47,056 bases of DNA from NCBI GenBank assembly GCA_002794735.1, contig NBAZ01000053.1:1-47056 (forward strand), read 5' to 3'. Positions 34,280 to 43,162 of the stretch are shown here, one piece after another. The translations under genes and the position numbers were made by a program. This stretch comes from Pyrrhoderma lamaoense (taxonomy: Eukaryota; Basidiomycota; Agaricomycetes; Hymenochaetales; Hymenochaetaceae). Each line of letters begins with the position of its first letter. Position 1 is the stretch's first letter. The notes under the pieces are model-generated. The model worked only from the letters and a program-made list of their open reading frames with translations, was not told where the DNA came from and did no database searches.

Positions 34280-35720
34280 CTGTCGAAGACGAACATGGTT
34301 GACATTTACAAGAAGCGCTCCAAGAAGCTAAGGTGGGTTGGTCAGATTCAAGAAAGTATAGACTTTTCTGATAACTATTTAGACCGAAGCGGGCGATGCT
34401 CACGTTCGAGATCTTCATTCATTTCGAATACACTCTCAACAGATGATTGAACAACACAACACTGCTCACAAGTCTTATATCGAGGAACTCAAGAAAGAGA
34501 CCCTTGATTTGAAGATCAAGCCTTTAGAGAAGACTGTTAATTCCCAAGGGCTTATTAAAAGGCTACGCAAGATGTTCTCACTGTAGCCAAAGTGGCTCTT
34601 GCATCTTTTATAACAGATACCGAATTACTCAAGAAGCAACTCGTAGAGGAAGAGAAAGTTGCAGTACACATCAATGCTTCATCTGCATCCGAGGTACTTC
34701 AATTAACGCGTGAACTATCTTTTTCGGGCGATGAAACCGTAGCGCTCAAAGACGTTCTTAATGCACAGCATGAACTCTGCGTGTGGTCTACAGGATGCGG
34801 AAATCAAATGTCTTGAAGCAGACAACGAAAAGAAAGACGACACGATTCCTCGGTATGTGAAACTTTTGAAGCTCTTCGTCAAATCACATTCCCCAAACTT
34901 GGCATACCTCTTTTCCGTATCCTCTTCAACTTCAATTGTAGGAGTCCCACACTATCCCTCCTTTCTCTTTTATTCTCTCCATATACATTCCATTCTCAAC
35001 TTGCATACATCACGAACAATATCTGCATTTCTCATCTTATGCTGTAACAATCCTGTGTATCAGATTTATACACGCTATTATTCATCTTTCTATCTTTTAA
35101 TGAGACCTTTTCATCTATTCTTCATCCCTTTTCGTATCTGCGCGAGAGAAAGAAAGTTATCTAACTCGTGAAAGGACAAGCCACAACCTTAAGTGACGAA
35201 AAAGGGGGGAAATGAAAGATCGTTAAATGTATTCTTCTATTCTCATGCACGTACCCCATACAATCATACTGCTGAAGACAGTACACACGTCGTTTTCGTT
35301 TCATGTTATTCTATTACCCCTTCTTCTGCTTTTATCTTGTTTTATATATCTTTATCAATCGATTCATTTCTCAGAGGTTGTTTCAGGAACATTCAAACAC
35401 AACACTGGATTCTCTGCTCATATTCACTCGCTTTCGGACAAGTCGTTCCTTACTGCCAATCCAAATGTTTCCCTTTACTTCATACCCCATTCTAACACTG
35501 TATCTATCATATCTTCACAACCTACTCTTCTCGTCTATGAAATCTCCTATCAACCAATGTTTCGAGTTTTTTTTTTGGATATCACTCAATGCCGACTATT
35601 TATTCTTTCTTGGATAGGGGGCATGAGAGAAACGCAGGCTTACTGGTGCACAACGTACATTGACTGCTCTTCTGAAATCGGGAGATCGATCCAGTGCAGG
35701 AGCAGCGGACTAGATTGCTA
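34280..35720 (+). pseudogene. Tandem coiled-coil unit B
   Basis: Second tandem unit, largely collinear with 32640-34265. It gives LASFITDTELLKKQLVEEEK, VAVHINASSASEVLQLTREL, GDETVALKDVLNAQHEL and DAEIKCLEADNEKKDDTIPR before the same GTATGTGAAAC donor. It lacks the exon LKEDITHLIDQREKYK because of a deletion near 35171-35180, and a TAG sits in the LTVAK region. The 200 bp after the shared donor is nearly identical in A and B, so the duplication or a later gene conversion is fairly recent. Its right end merges with the dispersed repeat at 35695. Confidence 0.55.
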
Positions 35721-36090
35721 GTCGTAGTGCTATCGTTAAGCACTTTCTAACTGGCTCGGAGAGCTCAGTATTACTATATTTTCGTACTTTCGGATGTGTC
35801 TCTGGCCCCATTGTATTCTTTCTTGAGGATGGGGCTCATTCAAATGACCCCTCAATCCTGATAGCCTAAACGTTTTGTCGAGGGGAATATAACCATTTGA
35901 AAACTATACTTTCCCTTATCATCTACCTTTATCTCATGTATATGCCTCCAGACTTGTGGCTGTATGAGGCCCCTATCAGGCGTTAAATAGTCTATTGTCT
36001 TCTATATCTATTGCTCTGCTTTTTACTAGGCTACCCAGACAAGTGTGTAATATTCTGACTATACTACAAGTCGGATGGGCAGAGAAATAC
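35695..36090. repeat. Dispersed repeat (MITE-like), copy 2, decayed
   Basis: Collinear with 25881-26340. CpG sites of copy 1 are often TpG or CpA here: the GCCCGGACGCG block reads ACCCAGACAAG, and GTCCGGGCGG reads GGATGGGCAG. The inverted ends are therefore lost. This is consistent with methylation- or RIP-type mutation of an older copy. Confidence 0.55.
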
Positions 36091-36120
36091 ATGTTTCCGG
36101 GTTTTGTTCCTCTCCTTCCT

Positions 36121-37140
36121 TTATTCTTTCACAAGCATACCAGCGATACGAGCGGTCTGCAAGGTCGACAAGAAACCACAGAACATAGCAGAGATGGCTA
36201 TCCTAGCAATAATCTTCGCTCAGGAAGGCGCGACAGCACTGAGCACACCGATTTGGATTTGGATACCTAGAAAGCCTAGGTTGGCGAATCCGCAGTGGTG
36301 ATTGTAAGTGCTCGGTCAGAGAGAGGGTTGTCAGAAGCCATGTTCGTTTGGAGATCTGTCATATACATAATTACGATTTTATCAGTAATCTAGTTGGACT
36401 GAAGGGAGGGGGGAGTAGAACACAAACTAAAGTAAGCCACAAACTCATTCAAAGCAAGTTTCATAGCAAGTAATTGCTAAACCTCAAGATCTCAGCATGA
36501 GGATAAAGCACGTATCCGATAAGCAACTGCAATTTCAACTCATGAATCCCATACGCTTTCCCTATCCAGTTAATAGCGACAACAAGGGACACATTCGTCA
36601 ACACGTTCAACAAGATCGATCCGGCGACCATGAACGTGAACCAGTCTCCCTTGGAGAACGCGCGAAGAGCATTCATGGGCGGGTTATTGTCTGCGTGTCC
36701 TCAGACTACGTCGATCGTGCCCGTCACACGAGTTTGTCGTCTTCGGGTATACGCATCTTGCTGTTGGTGAACAAAACTGGGATAGACATGAGGAAGGCCG
36801 TAACAGGGTTTTGGGCGGTATTGTAAGGGCGATGTATGCAGATAACACAGAACGTGCGATAGTTGAAGAAGCTAAAGTAAAGAATGGTAAGTATATCACG
36901 AATATACGCGAAAAGAAGAGAAGGAAGTGGCTCTTTGGGGATAAACGGTGCGGGTGAAAGGGAACAGAGGGAGAGAAAGACAGATTATTAAAGAGGAAAA
37001 GGACATGTAACACGTACTAGAAGGCATAGTTAAGCGTAGCTCAGATTGAGTCATGAGGTCAATATAAGGATCGACGAGACAAATATCTTCGCTCTGCGCA
37101 ACCCAGGGCAAGGAAGCGGCCCGAGAGAGGTTCATAATGT
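36121..37140 (-). pseudogene. Concentrative nucleoside transporter (CNT family) pseudogene, C-terminal portion
   Basis: Relic of a proton- or sodium-coupled nucleoside importer of the plasma membrane. In transcript order the pieces are WVAQSEDICLVDPYIDLMTQ then SELRLTM, STIARSVLSAYIALTIPPKT, TAFLMSIPVLFTNSKMRIPE, NALRAFSKGDWFTFMVAGSI then NVLTNVSLVVAINWIGKAYG, EILRFSNYLL, AMKLALNEFVAYFSL, CGFANLGFLGIQIQIGVLSA and IIARIAISAMFCGFLSTLQT, ending at a TAA at 36121-36123. The SEDICLVDPYIDLMTQSEL block and the CGFANLG..QIGVL block are CNT signatures. The N-terminal third is missing. There is a TGA in APS*AK (a CGA-to-TGA change), a frameshift after NYLL near 36470, another in the PPKT region near 36800, and a loss of several residues before AEILRF. 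It is clearly dead. Confidence 0.8.
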
Positions 37141-38476
37141 TGAAGAAGAAAAATCAAGCAAAGTTGATGATGAACACGGAGCGACATAGTACATTATGCG
37201 AACAAATGTGATAAAGAAGATAATCTGGGAGAGCTGTGATGATTCTTTGGTCAAGTCACAAAGAAATTTAAGAGGATACAAAGTCATATGAAATTACAAC
37301 TGACAGTATTAAGGGGGCCCATTATAGACAAAACCTGTGCTATAGAAGAGTGCAGCTCTGTCAAGACCATGTTTCAAAAAATAACTAGCATGGGTTGAAA
37401 ACAACTGATTGGAAGATGACACTTGGTTGTAGTAAATAGAGTCAGTGTTACGAACTAAAAGACACTTCTTTAATTTTCCCAAGTTCATTGTTGACACATG
37501 TTGACATGTTCTTGACGTGTTATTTGTTCTATCTTTTATTCTATTTGTTGTGACTCAGTTTGTATGACTCATTCTCACATGACTCACTTCGTTACCTGAC
37601 TCACATTCTGATTTATCGTCCATGACTCATTGCTTATTAATGTTTGTTCCCACTAGTATATAAACCCGGCAATCTGCGAGAGAACTCCCCACACACTTCA
37701 TTGTCTGACTGTCACTGTTATGGGATTGGAGGTTTGAAGATTCACGGATCATCGGCTAGGTCGGAGATCAAACACAAACCAAATATAGGAAGCTGCAAAT
37801 CCTGCCTATTACGAACAATAGCAAACTTAGCCATGTCACACAGGGAAGTCCTCTCTCAAGATGAAGAAAGGCCTGCGGTATTTGAATGACTACATGCGCA
37901 GCCAGCAGAGCCATTGCTGGATCAAGTCCGTGGTTGGATAGAATCACGGCAAAAGTCAGAGACTAGGACCTTACCAAATCCTACTGAAGAAGTAGGTGTT
38001 CGTATAGCTGTACATGAAGCAGAACGAACTAGCGAATCTCAAGTACACAGTCAGGTGGAACGAGTCCCTTGGTACCAGACCAGGGTAGGGTGTATCAACT
38101 GCAAGAAGACTTATTCGTTACAATCGGACCTTTATAGAATCACTTGGACAACTCTCTTTGAGATGAGAGTGGATACTACCAAGTTTACAGTACAAGTACA
38201 GAAGTACTGGACAGACGATTCTACTCGAGAATTCCCTCATTGGGAACAAGATGTTTGGACCTTTCTGTTACGAACTAAAGGACATTTTCTTAATTTCCCT
38301 AAGTCCATTATTGACTCATGTTGACGCGTTGTTGACGTGTTATTTGTTTCATCTTTTATCTTATTTGTTGTGACTCAGTTTGTATGACTCATTCTCACAC
38401 GACTCACTTCGTTACCTGACTCACATTCTGATTTATCGTCCATGACTCATTGCTTATTAATGTTTGTTCCCACTAG

Positions 38477-38484
38477 TATATAAA
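38477..38484 (+). promoter_or_regulatory. TATA box of the LTR promoter
   Basis: TATATAAA lies in the 5' LTR, about 65 bp upstream of the predicted RNA start at 38542, where the self-primer sequence begins. The same box occurs at the matching position in the 3' LTR. Confidence 0.7.
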
Positions 38485-38541
38485 CCCGGCAATCTGCGAG
38501 AGAACTCCCCACACACTTCATTCTTTGACCGTCACCACCAT

Positions 38542-38552
38542 AAAGTTAACCT
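38542..38552 (+). promoter_or_regulatory. Predicted self-primer at the 5' end of the genomic RNA
   Basis: AAAGTTAACCT is the exact reverse complement of AGGTTAACTTT at 38756-38766, which lies two bases after the 5' LTR. In Tf1, the first 11 nt of the RNA fold back to this position and are cleaved to prime reverse transcription. The same geometry here predicts the RNA start at about 38542. It is also intact in the old solo LTR. Confidence 0.7.
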
Positions 38553-38572
38553 CTTGTAGAGTTCTCTCGCAG

Positions 38573-38630
38573 GTAAGCATATTGTACTAAGTAGCACTTA
38601 ATATAACTAACTTGTAGAGTTCTCTCGCAG
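38573..38630 (+). other. Predicted 58-bp intron inside the LTR leader
   Basis: The donor is CAG|GTAAGC, the branch site ATAACTAAC, and the pyrimidine-rich acceptor TTCTCTCGCAG|TGAG, in a length typical of host introns. Both boundaries come from the two copies of a 20-bp repeat, so the splice leaves one repeat behind. The 3' LTR has it at 44316-44373. In the old solo LTR the donor GT is mutated. Confidence 0.6.
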
Positions 38631-38755
38631 TGAGACAACCGCTACTAAGTCAACTAGTGGTCTTGAGCGTCATACTTAGAACTGTGCATATCTATTGTTA
38701 TCGTTGCCACGTCACGCGTGCATAGGGCTTGCCTGATCTCTGCGACCGTAACATT

Positions 38756-38766
38756 AGGTTAACTTT
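38756..38766 (+). promoter_or_regulatory. Primer-binding site (self-priming type)
   Basis: AGGTTAACTTT begins two bases after the 5' LTR, the usual spacing before integrase end-processing. It does not resemble the TGG start typical of tRNA-primed sites. It pairs perfectly over 11 nt with 38542-38552. Confidence 0.7.
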
Positions 38767-38789
38767 TCTCTACTCACTACCACTAGTGG

Positions 38790-38963
38790 ATGGACACTTC
38801 CAACATTGACCTCGAAGAAAGCAGTCTTAACCAAACACGAGCACAACGGACTCTTCAGTTTTCTGCATTAATTTGCCAGTCACCTATTGTTATAGGAACT
38901 CTTATAGTCTTCACTATCGCACTCATCTTAGTATTTGTGGTCTTTAAACTTCCAAGAAACTAG
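38790..38963 (+). CDS. 57-aa single-pass membrane microprotein preceding gag
   Basis: The frame starts at the first ATG after the primer-binding site and ends six bases before the gag ATG. It begins MDTSNIDLEESSLNQTRAQR, polar and acidic, and continues to a hydrophobic helix (PIVIGTLIVFTIALILVFVV, about residues 32-51). It closes with the basic tail FKLPRN. It has the shape of a type II or tail-anchored microprotein. I know of no such protein upstream of gag in Tf1/sushi-type elements. It could alternatively act only as an upstream frame that tunes gag translation. No homologue is recognised. Confidence 0.55.
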   Translation: MDTSNIDLEESSLNQTRAQRTLQFSALICQSPIVIGTLIVFTIALILVFVVFKLPRN

Positions 38964-38969
38964 GCAGCC

Positions 38970-40292
38970 ATGACAGACACACCACTCCACCAGTCTCGCA
39001 CTTGGACGCAAGCGGAGTTGACTACAGTCATAAACGGCATCACGGGACCAATCATTACACAAGTCCATGAACTGTTTGGACGCGTGGAGGCACTGGAAAA
39101 CCAAATGACACTAGTGACAGGAAGAATGAACGAGCTACGAGGTACAGACGAAGCACCAGCTGGGCTAGTTCTAGGGCTGGGGACACGTATCGCGGACCTG
39201 GAGCGCCGTATGAATGATCTAAGGACTGATGACCTCGATCCCATGGGGATTGTCCCTGACTTACAGATGGAGACTTTGGCACTGACTCAGCGGCTTAATG
39301 GTATCCAAGTGGGAGCGATCTCATCACAAGGCCGAACTAAGGTTAACGAGCCTGAGGAGTTCCATGGCGACCGCGACAAATTTGATATCTTCGTCACACA
39401 ACTTCAGCTCTATTTGGGAGCTAATGGAAAGGTGTACCCAGACGACAGGTCACGTTCTATCTACACACTGTCACGAATCAAAGGAAAAGCTTACGGACAC
39501 ATTATGGGCATTGCAGCAACAGTGGCAACACCCAACGAGGCACCAGAAGTTAACGACTTTAACCTCCTCTACAAAAAGCTTGAAAACATCTTTGGACCAG
39601 TCGATAGGAAGGGCGATGCAGAGCGTTCTATCCGTGCACTTAAGCTTAACAGCTACAAGGACATCGAAGCATACACAGCAGAATTCCAACGACTAGCAGA
39701 CATAACTGGGTGGAGTGATGGCGCTCTAGCAAGCCAATACGAAAATGGCCTCACCAAGGAAGTTAAAGGACACATGGTTGCTATTATCCCACGCGCGCAG
39801 ACACTCAGCCAGTTCATCACTCAAGCAAGTACAGTTTGTAAAAACTTACAACGCATCAGAGAGGCAACCATATCTACCAACACCTCTTCTACTGAACACG
39901 CTAAAGGGGATGCAATGGAGGTGGACGCTCTACGAACAACACCCACACCCATACGCGTGCCACAAGCAGAATTAGAACGACGTAAACGAATGGGACTTTG
40001 CTTGAAATGCGCCTTAAGGGGTCACCGCATGAATACATGCACTAGAGGATGGAAGTACTCAAGTAACAACAGCAATGACAATAACAACAGCAGCAGCAGC
40101 AACAATAGTTCATCTTCAACCTGGAAAGCTAAAGGAGCGATGACAGGAGAAGAAGAAAAGAAGGAGACGAGTGTGGTCAGGGAAGCAGGGCAAGGGAGAA
40201 GCGATCAACAGACTCTAGAGGAGATGAAAGTGCTGCTCAACAAACTTCTAAAGACAGACAAGGTAGAGGAAACCCCCAAGTCGTCTTTTTAG
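38970..40292 (+). CDS. gag: gag polyprotein of the young chromovirus, 440 aa
   Basis: Structural protein that forms the virus-like particle and packages the RNA. The start (MTDTPLHQSRTWTQAELTTV) follows GCAGCC. An N-terminal coiled coil (residues about 15-110) precedes the capsid region FHGDRDKFDIFVTQLQLYLG, SYKDIEAYTAEFQRLADITG then WSDGALASQYENGL, the usual Ty3 gag core. A single CCHC zinc knuckle, CLKCALRGHRMNTC, is at about residues 345-358. An Asn/Ser-rich tract (about 364-387) and a charged tail follow. The frame ends at TAG 40290-40292 within a T run. Pol is in the -1 relative frame and overlaps the end. It is intact. Confidence 0.93.
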   Translation: MTDTPLHQSRTWTQAELTTVINGITGPIITQVHELFGRVEALENQMTLVTGRMNELRGTDEAPAGLVLGLGTRIADLERRMNDLRTDDLDPMGIVPDLQMETLALTQRLNGIQVGAISSQGRTKVNEPEEFHGDRDKFDIFVTQLQLYLGANGKVYPDDRSRSIYTLSRIKGKAYGHIMGIAATVATPNEAPEVNDFNLLYKKLENIFGPVDRKGDAERSIRALKLNSYKDIEAYTAEFQRLADITGWSDGALASQYENGLTKEVKGHMVAIIPRAQTLSQFITQASTVCKNLQRIREATISTNTSSTEHAKGDAMEVDALRTTPTPIRVPQAELERRKRMGLCLKCALRGHRMNTCTRGWKYSSNNSNDNNNSSSSNNSSSSTWKAKGAMTGEEEKKETSVVREAGQGRSDQQTLEEMKVLLNKLLKTDKVEETPKSSF

Positions 40293-43162
40293 AGGCGTCA
40301 CGACGACAGGTTGCACCGCTCGTGACGCAGAACCAGGTCTCTCTTAATCAGAAATACGAACTAGTTAGGGCAAATGTATCTAATATCTATATGTCTGGAA
40401 ATAAAAATCTACGTCATCAGATACACATCCCCATAACTCTGATAGGAAAAAACCGCTCAGCAACCACCCAAGCAATGATAGACAGTGGAGCATCAACCAG
40501 TTTCCTGAACTGGCGCTTTGTAAAACTAAACAATGTATCCACACAACGACTCGACACCCCCATTCCACTCCGCAATGCAGACAACTCTGAAAATGCAATG
40601 GGGGCTATTACACACAGTGCGCAACTAGAACTAAAGATCGGCCAACACACAGAGTCAGTTACATTCGCAATTACAGACATTGGAACAGACGAAGTAATCA
40701 TAGGAATCGACTGGCTACGCTACCATAATCCAGACATCAACTGGAAAAAAGGAGAAATTAAATTCACTCGTTGCCCAGCAAACTGTAATCATCCACAGAA
40801 ACAAACAGCAGCAAAGATAAAAAAGACCACACTTGAGGAAGCGCCAATAGAGATCGAAGAAGAGGAGGATGAATGGGAAAGGAGACCGTTGATGTTGAAA
40901 AGGATGAAAATGGGCAAAGAAGGGGAGGAGGAAGAGATGGCAGATTGGTTTGAAGAAGAGGAAGGAGATACATTTTTCACACCAGTAAACGAGAAGGTCA
41001 CTCTCAAATTAGCAGCCTCATATACATACGCGCAGTCAGTAGCACAGGAACAAGGCCCCAAACAGGCAACAGAGATCCCAGAGGAGTTTAAGATGTTCGC
41101 GAAAGTCTTTTCTAAACAAGCATCAGAACGAATGCCAGTCCCCAAGCCATACGATCATAGTATTGACTTAATACCGGGAACAGTCCCTTCGTTTTCAAAA
41201 GTGTACCCACTTGCACCCAATGAGAACGAGGCAATGAGCGAGTATGTCAAAGAAAATCTGGCTAAAGGATACATCAGACCATCCAAATCACCAGCAGCGG
41301 CCCCAGTCTTCTTTGTTAAAAAGAAAGACGGTACACTACGGCTCGTAGTAGACTACCGAAGACTCAACGCTATAACTATAAAGAACCGCTATCCATTACC
41401 CCTCACACAAACCCTAGTAGACCAACTAGCTAAAGCACAGGTATTCTCTAAACTTGACTTACGGTGGGGATACAACAACATACGTATCAAAGAAGGAGAC
41501 CAGTGGAAAGCAGCATTCAGAACACCGCAAGGTCTTTATGAGCCAATGGTAATGAACTTTGGATTAACAAACGCTCCAGCAACCTTCCAACACATGATGG
41601 ATGATATCTTCAAGGACTTAGAGGGGGTCTATGTAGTAATCTACTTGGACGATATTCTCATATTTTCCCCAGACTACCAAAGCCATACTAAACACATCCG
41701 AGAAGTACTACAACGATTACAAAGAAATGACCTCTTTTGTAAACCTGAAAAGTGCGAGTTCTACAAAAAAGAAGTGGAATTTTTGGGCATGATAATCTCA
41801 AGAGGACACATACGTATGGACCCTGCTAAGGTTGAAGCAGTACTAAGGTGGCCAACCCCTCGCAAGTTAAAAGAGTTACAGGCCTTTTTAGGATTTGCAA
41901 ACTTTTACCGTCGCTTTATCCTCAACTTCTCCCATGAAGTAGCACCACTGACTAAACTTATGCGTAAAGACACAATCTGGCATTGGGGGGACAAACAAGA
42001 GCAAGCGTTCCAAGCACTCAAACAAGCGTTTACCACAGCACCAGTATTGGCAATGGCAGACCTCAGCCAACCATTTATCGTAGAATGTGATGCATCAGAT
42101 TACGCAACAGGGGCAGTACTCTCTCAAAAAGCAAAAGATGGGAAAATTCACCCAATAGCCTTCTACTCACGGACCTTAAACGAAGCAGAGCGAAACTATG
42201 AAATCTATGACAAAGAGCTGTTAGCAATTATTCGCGCCTTAGAAGAATGGAGACACTACTTAGAGGGAGGAGAATACCCAGTACAAGTAATCTCAGACCA
42301 CAAAAACCTACTCTATTTCTCCACCTCTAGAACACTAACACGAAGACAAGCACGCTGGAGTCTCTTCTTAAGTCGCTTTAACTACGAGATTGTGCATAGA
42401 CCAGGGAGACTAGGAGGAAAGCCAGATGCACTTTCTCGAATGCCACACCTACAACCTCGAGAGATAGATAATCAAGGCAAAGTCTTACTCAACCCTAAAA
42501 TGCTAAAAGTAAAAGCATTACGGCGAGGAATGACTCAGATTGAAGGCGATAAAGAGTTGTTGAGGGAAATCAGGGAAGAGATGAAAGTGGATGAAGGGCT
42601 GGTAGAATCACTGGAACGGATCGAAGGGGCAGCACCAAGGGCCTTAAAAAAGGGATTAGAAGAATGGAACACAGAAGATGGATTGATTCTGTTTAGAGGG
42701 AAGGTATACGTCCCAAAAAGGGAAGAACTGCGTCGAAAAGTGGTAGAAACTCACCATGACTCACTGGCAGCAGGACACCCGGGCAAATGGAAAACTTATG
42801 AGCTAGTATCACGCAACTACTGGTGGCCAGGAATGTTAAGCTTTGTAGACCGCTACGTACAAGGTTGTCGCACCTGTCAAACCACAAAAAACTTCACACG
42901 CAAAGAACATGGACCATTAATGCCCAACTCAGTAGCACAGCAGCCTTGGGAAGAAATTTCCTGTGACTTTATCACCCAGCTTCCAGATTCTAAAGGGCAC
43001 AATGCGATACTGGTCGTAGTAGACAGGTTCTCAAAACAGGCACACTTCATTCCAACCACTTCTGACGTAAACTCAGAACAAACTGCAGAGCTATACTTGA
43101 ACAATGTCTGGAAACTTCATGGCACTCCAAAACGAATTATCTCAGATCGTGGAACCTGCTAG
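40262..43162 (+). CDS. pol: pol polyprotein (protease, RT, RNase H, integrase N-part), truncated by a break in integrase
   Basis: The open frame overlaps the end of gag in the -1 phase and runs to a TAG after ISDRGTC. Numbering residues from the GTG at 40322, the protease active site IDSGAS is near residue 53. RT has KKDGTLRLVVDYRRLNAIT, FSKLDLRWGYNNIRI, FGLTNAPATFQHMMDD and the YLDD catalytic box at about 441-444. RNase H has VECDASDYATGAVLSQ. The integrase zinc-binding HHCC module spans HHDSLAAGHPG to CRTC (about 811-853), and the first catalytic Asp is in CDFITQLP (about 881). The second Asp (SDRGT) is the last conserved residue before a frame break. The expected fusion mechanism with gag (frameshift or reinitiation) cannot be decided. 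Confidence 0.93.
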   Translation, partial: GRGNPQVVFLEASRRQVAPLVTQNQVSLNQKYELVRANVSNIYMSGNKNLRHQIHIPITLIGKNRSATTQAMIDSGASTSFLNWRFVKLNNVSTQRLDTPIPLRNADNSENAMGAITHSAQLELKIGQHTESVTFAITDIGTDEVIIGIDWLRYHNPDINWKKGEIKFTRCPANCNHPQKQTAAKIKKTTLEEAPIEIEEEEDEWERRPLMLKRMKMGKEGEEEEMADWFEEEEGDTFFTPVNEKVTLKLAASYTYAQSVAQEQGPKQATEIPEEFKMFAKVFSKQASERMPVPKPYDHSIDLIPGTVPSFSKVYPLAPNENEAMSEYVKENLAKGYIRPSKSPAAAPVFFVKKKDGTLRLVVDYRRLNAITIKNRYPLPLTQTLVDQLAKAQVFSKLDLRWGYNNIRIKEGDQWKAAFRTPQGLYEPMVMNFGLTNAPATFQHMMDDIFKDLEGVYVVIYLDDILIFSPDYQSHTKHIREVLQRLQRNDLFCKPEKCEFYKKEVEFLGMIISRGHIRMDPAKVEAVLRWPTPRKLKELQAFLGFANFYRRFILNFSHEVAPLTKLMRKDTIWHWGDKQEQAFQALKQAFTTAPVLAMADLSQPFIVECDASDYATGAVLSQKAKDGKIHPIAFYSRTLNEAERNYEIYDKELLAIIRALEEWRHYLEGGEYPVQVISDHKNLLYFSTSRTLTRRQARWSLFLSRFNYEIVHRPGRLGGKPDALSRMPHLQPREIDNQGKVLLNPKMLKVKALRRGMTQIEGDKELLREIREEMKVDEGLVESLERIEGAAPRALKKGLEEWNTEDGLILFRGKVYVPKREELRRKVVETHHDSLAAGHPGKWKTYELVSRNYWWPGMLSFVDRYVQGCRTCQTTKNFTRKEHGPLMPNSVAQQPWEEISCDFITQLPDSKGHNAILVVVDRFSKQAHFIPTTSDVNSEQTAELYLNNVWKLHGTPKRIISDRGTC

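Larger units (their letters stand above)
38266..38753 (+). repeat. 5' LTR of the young element
   Basis: A 488-bp LTR, TGTTACG...CGTAACA. It holds a TATA box at 38477-38484 and a 20-bp direct repeat (38553-38572 and 38611-38630) flanking an intron-like segment. The 14-mer CTGCGAGAGAACTC at 38494-38507 is the reverse complement of the last 14 bases of each repeat. Confidence 0.96.

Noticed and set aside
38494..38630. The 14-nt inverted match CTGCGAGAGAACTC to the LTR repeats as the reverse-transcription primer
   Set aside because: It does not lie next to the LTR end where a primer-binding site must be; the 11-nt AAAGTTAACCT match fits the position instead.
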